Assembly (NCBI RefSeq): GCF_031119625.1
Contig: NZ_JAVHZV010000027.1
Location: 62,001-126,000 of the forward strand
Origin: Pseudomonas sp. G34
GTDB taxonomy: Bacteria > Pseudomonadota > Gammaproteobacteria > Pseudomonadales > Pseudomonadaceae
Reading direction: 5' to 3'
Length of the DNA stretch: 64,000 nucleotides
The position numbers and the translations under genes were made by a program. Below the pieces are notes generated by a model. The model was given only the letters and a program-made list of their open reading frames with translations. It was not told the origin of the DNA and did no database searches. Shown one piece after another: positions 57,849 through 64,000 of the stretch; within the stretch, counting starts at the first letter, position 1, and each line of letters begins with the position of its first letter.

Positions 57849-59194
57849 CAGGCGATGCCTTGCAGGGCGTCGCCGACGGCGCTGAACACGCGGTCGAGGT
57901 CTTCGATCTTGGCGTTGAACATCGGCCCGAACTGCAGGCCGTCGCCGCCGAAGCGCACGTAGAAGCCGGCCTTCCACAACGCCACACCGGCTTCGAACGG
58001 ACGGATCGTCGGGTCGCCGTCACGGGGCGCCAGCTGGATCGCGCCAGCCAGGCCACAGTTGCGGATGTCGACCACGTGCTTGGCGCCCTTGAGCCCGTGG
58101 ATGGCGTTCTCGAACTTGGGCGCCAGCTCGGCGGCCTGCTGGATCAGGTTCTCGCGCTTGAGCAGCTCCAGCGAGGCCAGGCCAGCGGCGCAGGCTACCG
58201 GGTGGGCCGAGTAGGTATAGCCGTGGGTGAACTCGATCATGTGCTCGGGCGTCGGCTGGCCCATGAAGGTCTGGTAGATCTCGCGGCTGGCGATCACCGC
58301 GCCCAGGGGAATGGCGCCGTTGGTGATCTGCTTGGCAACATTGAGGATGTCCGGCGTGACGCCGAAATACTCGGCGCCGGTCCACTTGCCCATGCGCCCG
58401 AACGCGGTGATCACTTCATCGAAGATCAGCAGGATGTTGTGCTGGGTGCAGATCTCGCGCAGGCGCTCCAGGTAACCGGCCGGCGGCACGATGACGCCGG
58501 CCGAGCCGGACATCGGCTCGACGATCACCGCGGCGATGTTCGAGGCGTCATGCAGCTCGATCAGCTTGAGCAGCTCGTTGGCCAGCTCGACGCCACCGGT
58601 TGCCGCTGCGCCTTTGGTGAACGCCATGCCCGGCTGCAGGGTATGCGGCAGGTGGTCGACGTCCATCAGCTGGCCGTACATCTTGCGGTTGCCGGCGATG
58701 CCGCCGAGGCTGGTGCCAGCGATGTTCACGCCGTGGTAGCCGCGAGCGCGACCGATGAACTTGGTCTTGCTGGCCTGGCCCTTGAGGCGCCAGTAGGCCT
58801 TGGCCATCTTCACCGCGGTGTCGGCGCACTCGGAGCCCGAACCGGTGAAGAACACGTGGTTGAGCTCGCCCGGCATCAGGTCGGCCATTTGCTCGGCCAG
58901 CTTGAACGACAGCGGGTGGGCATACTGGAAGCCCGGCGAGTAATCGAGGGTGCCGAGCTGCTTGGCCACCGCCTCCTGAATCTCCTTGCGGCAATGGCCG
59001 GCGCCGCAGGTCCACAGGCCGGACAGGCTGTCGTAGACCTTGCGACCGGAGTCGTCGGTCAGCCAGGCGTCTTCCCCGGCAACGATGATCCGCGGGTCGC
59101 GCTGGAAGCTGCGGTTGGCGGAAAACGGCATCCAGTGGGCGTCCAGCTTGAGCTGGCTGGCCAGGGGCGGCGTGGCGGTCTGCGGCATGTTCAT
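57848..59194 (-). CDS. bauA: beta-alanine:pyruvate aminotransferase (BauA)
   Basis: A 448-residue class III (omega) aminotransferase. The opening LDAHWMPFSANRSFQRDPRI, the substrate region SLSGLWTCGAGH, PLP block LIFDEVITAFGRMG and lysine in NVAKQITNGAIP closely follow P. aeruginosa BauA. It converts beta-alanine and pyruvate to malonate semialdehyde and alanine. First gene of bauABC, divergent from bauR with a REP in the shared promoter region. Confidence 0.94.
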   Translation of the reverse strand: MNMPQTATPPLASQLKLDAHWMPFSANRSFQRDPRIIVAGEDAWLTDDSGRKVYDSLSGLWTCGAGHCRKEIQEAVAKQLGTLDYSPGFQYAHPLSFKLAEQMADLMPGELNHVFFTGSGSECADTAVKMAKAYWRLKGQASKTKFIGRARGYHGVNIAGTSLGGIAGNRKMYGQLMDVDHLPHTLQPGMAFTKGAAATGGVELANELLKLIELHDASNIAAVIVEPMSGSAGVIVPPAGYLERLREICTQHNILLIFDEVITAFGRMGKWTGAEYFGVTPDILNVAKQITNGAIPLGAVIASREIYQTFMGQPTPEHMIEFTHGYTYSAHPVACAAGLASLELLKRENLIQQAAELAPKFENAIHGLKGAKHVVDIRNCGLAGAIQLAPRDGDPTIRPFEAGVALWKAGFYVRFGGDGLQFGPMFNAKIEDLDRVFSAVGDALQGIA

Positions 59195-59233
59195 GGCGAT
59201 GGCCTCGGCAGTGGCGGCGTGATCGGAACTAAC

Positions 59234-59290
59234 GTGGGAGCGGCTTTAGCCGCGAGAATCGACAGCAATCGCGGCTGAAGCCGCTCCCAC
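59234..59290. repeat. REP palindrome between bauA and bauR
   Basis: GTGGGAGCGGCTTTAGCCGC and GCGGCTGAAGCCGCTCCCAC are inverted repeats with one mismatch. It lies 40 bases upstream of bauA and 93 bases upstream of bauR, inside the 188-base divergent promoter region. Confidence 0.8.
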
Positions 59291-59382
59291 AAGTAGGTGC
59301 ATCAGTTGCCAGCAAAGGTGCCACGGGCATAGAGTCAGTAAAACAGCACTCTTCTTATCTTCAGTTCAAGGCTTACTAAACA

Positions 59383-60303
59383 ATGAGCGCCCGCCGCCCC
59401 GAACCCCTCGCCCAGGTCAGTGACTTCGATATCCGCCTGCTCAAGCTGTTTCGCAGCGTGGTCGAGTGCGGCGGGTTTTCTGCCGCAGAGAGCGTGCTGG
59501 GCATTGGCCGCTCGGCGATCAGCCAGCAGATGAGCGACCTGGAACAGCGCCTCGGCCTGCGCCTGTGCCAACGCGGCCGCGCCGGCTTTGCGCTGACCGA
59601 GGAGGGCCGCGAGGTGTACCAGTCGACCCAGCAGTTATTGGCGGCACTGGAGAGCTTTCGCACCGAGGTCAATGGCCTGCACCAGCACCTGCGCGGCGAG
59701 CTGAACATCGGCCTGACCGACAACCTGGTGACGGTGCCGCACATGCGTATCACCGCCGCCCTCGCCCGCCTCAAGGAACGCGGGCCGGACGTGCGGGTGA
59801 ACATCCGCATGACGCCGCCCAGCGAAGTCGAACAGGGTGTGCTCGACGGCCGCCTGCACGTGGGCGTGGTGCCGGTGGTCGGCGGGCTTTCCGGCCTGGA
59901 TTACCAGCCGCTGTACGACGAGCGCTCGCGGCTGTACTGCGCGGTCGGCCACCCGCTGTTCTATGTCGATGACAAGGAGTTGCCGGATGAACGTCTCAAC
60001 GCCCAGGACGCCATCGCCCCGACCTTTCGCCTGCCGCCGGAAATCCAGAGCCACTACGGGGCGCTCAACTGCACGGCCAGTGCTTCGGACCGCGAAGGCA
60101 TGGCGTTTCTGATCCTCACCGGGCGCTATATCGGCTACCTGCCGGACCACTACGCCGAGGCATGGATCAAGGAAGGCCGCCTGCGCGCGCTCAAGGCCGA
60201 TAAGCGCTTCTACGACATCAGCCTGGCCTCGGTGACCCGCAAGGGCCGCCGGCCACACCTGGTGCTGGAGAGCTTTCTCGAGGAACTGGCGACGAGCGCC
60301 TGA
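59383..60303 (+). CDS. bauR: LysR-family regulator of the bau genes (BauR)
   Basis: A 306-residue LysR regulator. The N-terminal winged helix is FRSVVECGGFSAAESVLGIGRSAISQQMSDLE; the effector domain begins GELNIGLTDNLVTV. Position divergent from bauA matches P. aeruginosa bauR, which activates beta-alanine catabolism. Start ATG 59383. Confidence 0.9.
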   Translation: MSARRPEPLAQVSDFDIRLLKLFRSVVECGGFSAAESVLGIGRSAISQQMSDLEQRLGLRLCQRGRAGFALTEEGREVYQSTQQLLAALESFRTEVNGLHQHLRGELNIGLTDNLVTVPHMRITAALARLKERGPDVRVNIRMTPPSEVEQGVLDGRLHVGVVPVVGGLSGLDYQPLYDERSRLYCAVGHPLFYVDDKELPDERLNAQDAIAPTFRLPPEIQSHYGALNCTASASDREGMAFLILTGRYIGYLPDHYAEAWIKEGRLRALKADKRFYDISLASVTRKGRRPHLVLESFLEELATSA

Positions 60304-60777
60304 GCGGTCGTTTTTGATCAGTTAGATGTGCGTTTGAATTGGCAGCTATAAGGAAAAATCGGCCGTTCGCGTAACTCGTAGGAGGGGCTTTAGCCGCGAG
60401 CTCTTTACGTTCCACACGCTATGCGTGAGCTGTGGTTTGCCAGCGTTATCGCGTTGCTCATACGTCCGGTTCCGCTCTGACGAGCGGGTTTCTTTTGGCA
60501 TCGCCCCAAAAGAAACCAAAAGGTCTAGCCCCGGCATCCGGCCCCAGCTTCGCTGGGGTTCCCTCGCTCCATCATTGTTCCGAGGGCCCGCCGCGAAGGG
60601 CCGTCCCTGGCCCATCGCGGCTCTCGCGACATCCATGTCGCTCAACCCTCTCCACAAAGATTCCGCTCGGCCTCCTGAAGGGGCGATTGGTGTCGTCTGA
60701 TAATTCTGTGGCACGAGGAGCACCATAAGGGCAAAGCGACCGACCGGCCGCTTTCGCCACCCCCTGCCATGCAGCGC
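60304..60777. repeat. 474-bp repeat region with repeat C copy 2
   Basis: Contains a half REP (60379-60400), then a series of perfect hairpins: 12-base stem GGTTTCTTTTGG/CCAAAAGAAACC (60487-60517), 7-base stem CCCCAGC/GCTGGGG (60542-60558), and GCGACAT/ATGTCGC (60626-60641). The stretch 60555-60690 is the inverse of the sequence at 55563-55700. Open frames over this region are artefacts of the repeat. Confidence 0.7.
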
Positions 60778-61134
60778 TTACTCGACCTTCTCGTAGCGGC
60801 CGCCACATTTGACGAAGCAGTTCTTGTAGACCTCCGCGCAGATTCGGTAGTCAGGCCCGTCGATTGCCGTGGGCTTCGGGCACAGCGTCTTGAGATTGGG
60901 GTCTTCGGTGGCATGCAGGCAGTTCTGGTAGCCCTGGTTCTGGCTGTCATAAATGACTTTGAAGCCCTGGTAGGACTCATCCTCTTGCCGCTCGCAGGCC
61001 CGCTGCGTTTGGTTGCACTGCTGGACGCAGGCCTGGCCTTCGGCCGTTTGCGGGGGCACTTCGCGGTACTGGGTACAACCGCCCAGCAGTGTCAGCAGAG
61101 CAACTACGGGTGAGCACAGAGAACGAGATAACAC
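60778..61134 (-). CDS. small Cys-rich lipoprotein
   Basis: A 118-residue lipoprotein from GTG 61134 (AAGGAT about 12 bases upstream; earlier starts have no ribosome site). Lipobox LLGGC with acyl Cys near residue 22. The mature part has eight more Cys in mirror-image spacing: Cx3Cx6C (ACVQQCNQTQRAC) near the start and Cx6Cx3C (ICAEVYKNCFVKC) near the end, with two lone Cys between. The spacing suggests a helical hairpin held by disulfides. No known family. Divergent from the Tat-exported reductase. Confidence 0.65.
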   Translation of the reverse strand: MLSRSLCSPVVALLTLLGGCTQYREVPPQTAEGQACVQQCNQTQRACERQEDESYQGFKVIYDSQNQGYQNCLHATEDPNLKTLCPKPTAIDGPDYRICAEVYKNCFVKCGGRYEKVE

Positions 61135-61355
61135 GGCTTGCAGGATCCTTCGGTAACGGCCCAGGCAGGCAACCTGAACATTCCAGACCTGTCCGCGACG
61201 CTGACAGGCTCTGCTGTGATGGTCAGGGGGAAGGTTGGTTCCCCCTTCGCCGGCCAACCGATAGCGACATACCCGGTAACAGGCTGTCTAGAAGCCCTGA
61301 GGCTGGGCGTCTAGTCTCAAGCCATTGTCTCTTCGATCAGCCAGCGGAGCACGCC

Positions 61356-62279
61356 ATGCCCAATCGTCGCCATTTCCTGCAGGGCAGCGCTGCCCTGATG
61401 ACCCTCGCGGCCACCAGCCAGTTGCTGCCCGGTTTCGCCTTCGCCGCCAACCCGGCCGCCGTGCTGCAGCGCAAGATCCCGTCCAGCGGCGAGAGCCTGC
61501 CGGTGATCGGCCTCGGCACCTCGCAAACCTTCAACGTGAGCCTCGACGAATCCAGCCTGGAAGATCTCGACGAAGTGATGCGCGCCTTTATCAATGGCGG
61601 CGGCACGCTGATCGACACGGCGCCCAGCTATGGCAGCGCCGAGGCGGTGACCGGCGAGTTGCTCAAGCGCACCAAAACCCAGGGCAAGGCCTTCCTTGCC
61701 TCCAAGCTGTCGAGCACCGGGCGCGAGCGTGGCCTGGCGCAGTTCGAGGCCAGCCTCAAGGCCCTGCAGGCCAACAGGATGGACCTTTTGCAGGTGCACA
61801 ACCTGCAGGACACCACCACCCAGCTGGCCCTGGCCCGTGAGCTGCGCGAGCAGGGCAAGGTGCGTTACATCGGCATCACCCATTACATCGAATCGGCCCA
61901 TGACGACCTGCTGGCGGTGCTCGCCAAGGAGAAGGTCGACTTCGTGCAGCTCAATTATTCGGTGGGCGAGCGCAACGCCGAGAAGCGCCTGCTGCCCTAC
62001 TGCCGCGACAACGGTATCGCCACCCTGATCAACCGGCCGTTCCAGCGCGCGCAGTTGCTCAGCCGGGTCAAGGGCAAGCCGCTGCCGGAGTGGGCCAACG
62101 AGATCGACGCCACCTCCTGGGCGCAGTTGCTGCTCAAGTTCATCCTCGCCAACGAGGCGGTGACCGCGGTGATTCCGGCCACCTCCAACCCGCGTTACGT
62201 GGTCGACAACCTCAAGGCCGGCCAGGGTCGCCTGCCGAATGCCGCGCAGCGCGAGCGCATCGTCCAGGCCTTCAGCTGA
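61356..62279 (+). CDS. Tat-exported aldo/keto reductase
   Basis: A 307-residue aldo/keto reductase with a twin-arginine signal (MPNRRHFLQGSAALMTLAA..., cut near AFA-ANPA). Catalytic residues fit: Asp and Tyr in LIDTAPSYGSAEAV, Lys in FLASKLSS, His in LLQVHNLQD. Export of an NADPH-dependent fold to the periplasm implies the cofactor is bound before export. ATG 61356 is chosen for the signal; longer frames run into the divergent lipoprotein gene. Substrate unknown. Confidence 0.85.
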   Translation: MPNRRHFLQGSAALMTLAATSQLLPGFAFAANPAAVLQRKIPSSGESLPVIGLGTSQTFNVSLDESSLEDLDEVMRAFINGGGTLIDTAPSYGSAEAVTGELLKRTKTQGKAFLASKLSSTGRERGLAQFEASLKALQANRMDLLQVHNLQDTTTQLALARELREQGKVRYIGITHYIESAHDDLLAVLAKEKVDFVQLNYSVGERNAEKRLLPYCRDNGIATLINRPFQRAQLLSRVKGKPLPEWANEIDATSWAQLLLKFILANEAVTAVIPATSNPRYVVDNLKAGQGRLPNAAQRERIVQAFS

Positions 62280-62390
62280 CCGCGCCTCGGGGCCTTGAGT
62301 GGATAATTGCAGCGCCAGCGCTTGTCACGCCCGCTACGGTGGAGTATCTGTTCTCCCGCTGAGCCCTCAGATCACCACGGAAGCTCCCTG

Positions 62391-63050
62391 ATGCCCCTCG
62401 ACGCCACCGCTAAACGCGCCACCACCGGCAAGCCGACTGGCCGCATCCGGCAGAAGAACGAAGAAGCGATCATCGCGGCGGCCGAGGAAGAGTTCGCCCG
62501 CCACGGCTTCAAGGGCACCAGCATGAACACCATCGCCCAGGCGGTGGGCCTTCCCAAGGCTAACCTGCATTACTACTTCAGCAGCAAGCAGGGCCTGTAC
62601 CTGGCCGTGCTGAGCAATATCCTGGCCCTGTGGGACAGCGCCTTCGACAACCTGAGCGCCGACGACGACCCCGCCGAGGCGCTGGAGCGCTACATCCGCG
62701 CCAAGATGGAATATTCGCGGCGCTACCCCAAGGCCTCGCGCATCTTCGCCATGGAAGTGATCAGCGGCGGCGCCTTCCTGTCCCAGCACTTCGGCAAGGA
62801 CCACCAGAGCTGGTTTCGCGAGCGCGCGGCGATCTTCGAACAGTGGATCGCCGCCGGCAAGATGGAGCCGGTCGACCCCACGAACCTGATCTTCCTGATC
62901 TGGAGCAGCACCCAGTACCACGCCGACTTCGCCTCGGAAATCTGCCGGGTCAGCGGCCGCTCGCGCCTGACCAAGCCCGACTACCAGGCCGCCGCGGACA
63001 ACATGGTGCGCATCATCCTCAGGGGCTGCGGGCTGAAGCCGAGCGTCTGA
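62391..63050 (+). CDS. TetR-family regulator, RutR-like
   Basis: A 219-residue TetR regulator. The helix-turn-helix is MNTIAQAVGLPKANLHYYFSSKQ. The C-terminal domain follows E. coli RutR (EYSRRYPKASRIFAMEVISGG; FLIWSSTQYHADFA), which binds uracil or thymine. Its stop overlaps the start of the YigZ gene by one base. A pyrimidine-related role would suit the beta-alanine genes nearby, because uracil breakdown can yield beta-alanine, but no rut or dihydropyrimidine genes are here. Confidence 0.85.
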   Translation: MPLDATAKRATTGKPTGRIRQKNEEAIIAAAEEEFARHGFKGTSMNTIAQAVGLPKANLHYYFSSKQGLYLAVLSNILALWDSAFDNLSADDDPAEALERYIRAKMEYSRRYPKASRIFAMEVISGGAFLSQHFGKDHQSWFRERAAIFEQWIAAGKMEPVDPTNLIFLIWSSTQYHADFASEICRVSGRSRLTKPDYQAAADNMVRIILRGCGLKPSV

Positions 63051-63637
63051 TGCCTTACCTGCTACTCGCCCCTTGCGACTACCGCGAGGAAATCCGCAAA
63101 AGCCGCTTTCTCGCCCAGGCCCGCGCCATCGCCAGCGCGGCGGATGCCCAGGCCTTCATCGAGCAGGTCAGCGACCCGGGCGCCTCGCACAACTGCTGGG
63201 CCTGGAAGCTTGGCCAGCAGTATCGCTTCAGCGACGATGGCGAACCCAGCGGCACCGCTGGCAGGCCGATTCTCGCCGCCATCGAAGCGCAGGGGTTCGA
63301 TGGCGTGGCCGTGGTGGTGACGCGCTGGTATGGCGGCATCCAGCTCGGCACCGGCGGCCTGGCCCGCGCCTACGGCGGCAGCGCCAACAAATGCCTGCAG
63401 CACGCCGAGCGTCAGGAACAGGTGCCGCGCACCGCCTGCGCCTGCCATTGCGGCTTCGCCGAATTGGCCCTGCTCAAATCACGCCTGGCCGAATTCGACG
63501 CCGTGCTGGAACAGGAAAGCTTCGATGCCGAAGGCGCCGAACTGCAGCTGGCCGTACCACGATCGCAGCTCGAAGGCCTGCAACGCCTGCTGGCCGATAT
63601 CAGTCGGGGGCGCAGCACCTTGCGCGTCATCGAGTAA
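63050..63637 (+). CDS. YigZ/IMPACT-family protein
   Basis: A 195-residue YigZ-type protein: KSRFLAQARAI opening, DDGEPSGTAGRPIL and VVVTRWYGGIQLGTGGLARAYGG are the family's signature stretches. YigZ proteins are thought to bind nucleic acid or GTP-related factors; role unclear. Start ATG at 63050 overlaps the TetR stop (TGATG), so the pair is co-translated. Confidence 0.93.
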   Translation: MPYLLLAPCDYREEIRKSRFLAQARAIASAADAQAFIEQVSDPGASHNCWAWKLGQQYRFSDDGEPSGTAGRPILAAIEAQGFDGVAVVVTRWYGGIQLGTGGLARAYGGSANKCLQHAERQEQVPRTACACHCGFAELALLKSRLAEFDAVLEQESFDAEGAELQLAVPRSQLEGLQRLLADISRGRSTLRVIE

Positions 63638-63667
63638 CCATCCACGCCTACTCGCCATGGAGACCCC

Positions 63668-64000
63668 ATGAAACCCCATCTGCTGATTCTCAACCCGCTT
63701 GGCGAAGCCAGTCTGGCGCGTATCGCCGAGCGATACCAGGTGACCCATGCCGCCAACGCGGCGGCACGCGAGGCGGCGATTGCCGAGCACGGGGCCAGCA
63801 TTCAGGCAGTGCTGACCATCGGCACCATCGGCCTGACCGGTGAGGAAATCGCCCGCCTGCCAAAGCTCGGCTTCATCGGTACCCTGGGGGTTGGCTACGA
63901 GAAGGTCGATATCGAAACGGCCCGCGCTCGCGGCATCGCCCTGAGCAACGGTGCTGGCAGCAACGCGGTGTGCGTCGCCGACCACGCCATGGCGTTGCTG
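63668..64000 (+). CDS. D-isomer 2-hydroxyacid dehydrogenase, N-terminal part (cut by window)
   Basis: The first 111 residues of a 2-hydroxyacid dehydrogenase. The catalytic-domain landmarks are FIGTLGVGYEKVDIETARARGIALSNGAG and SNAVCVADHAMALL, after which the window ends before the NAD-binding core. GGAG lies ten bases before the ATG. Likely glyoxylate/hydroxypyruvate or related reductase group. Confidence 0.85.
   Translation, partial: MKPHLLILNPLGEASLARIAERYQVTHAANAAAREAAIAEHGASIQAVLTIGTIGLTGEEIARLPKLGFIGTLGVGYEKVDIETARARGIALSNGAGSNAVCVADHAMALL

Noticed and set aside
60425..60728. Open frames across repeat C copy 2
   Set aside because: No ribosome site, no family, and composed of hairpins.

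Overview
This window is chromosomal DNA of a high-GC gammaproteobacterium, almost certainly a Pseudomonas sensu lato. The evidence is the uninterrupted order sspB-sspA-petC-petB-petA-rpsI-rplM, the block zapE-trpS-hydrolase-yhcB, the bauA-bauB-bauC genes with divergent bauR, a braCDEFG-type branched-chain amino acid importer, an azurin gene, and Pseudomonas-style REP palindromes. No rRNA, tRNA, CRISPR array, integrase, transposase or prophage was seen. The window cuts one gene at each end.

Layout. 1-5 kb: tail of an ABC ATPase, a TrmK-like tRNA methyltransferase, a degenerate SDR protein, an OmpR-type two-component system and an MFS exporter. 5.1-14.9 kb: an accessory uptake and amide/peptide-utilisation block, made of an AraC regulator, SphA-type outer-membrane protein, MFS transporter and amidase, then a GntR regulator, a polar amino acid ABC importer and a gamma-glutamyltransferase-like Ntn hydrolase. 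15.5-24.7 kb: a tripartite RND efflux operon carrying a fourth gene for a 14-TM MFS exporter, with a divergent AdeRS-like two-component system. 24.9-32.4 kb: HD-GYP protein, AMP nucleosidase, a MocR regulator divergent from a threonine dehydratase, an unknown acidic coiled-coil protein, and CsbD and BON stress proteins. 32.6-45.2 kb: conserved core genes (SspAB, cytochrome bc1, S9/L13, Tas, endonuclease V, GlxA-type regulator, ZapE, TrpS, hydrolase, YhcB/ZapG). 45.4-55.5 kb: DesT-like regulator, a DnaA-box cluster, azurin, the bra operon, a degenerate metallo-beta-lactamase-fold protein and a secreted amidohydrolase. 56-64 kb: the beta-alanine catabolic bau genes, a Cys-rich lipoprotein, a Tat-exported aldo/keto reductase, a RutR-like TetR gene overlapping a YigZ-family gene, and the start of a 2-hydroxyacid dehydrogenase.

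The most unusual content lies between the genes. Three families of structured dispersed repeats are present. Family A is about 40-106 bp with ends like GTAGGGTGGA...TCCACCCTAC, often next to a REP. Family B is about 147-199 bp with long terminal inverted repeats whose sequence differs between copies while the two arms stay complementary. Family C is a longer multi-hairpin repeat. There are also two perfect and two near-perfect DnaA boxes in 376 bp upstream of azurin's 3' end, a MocR-type pair of direct repeats spaced 21 bp apart, and a short lipoprotein with mirror-image cysteine spacing. No clear new defence or mobile system was found; the family B elements are the best candidate for something under-described.
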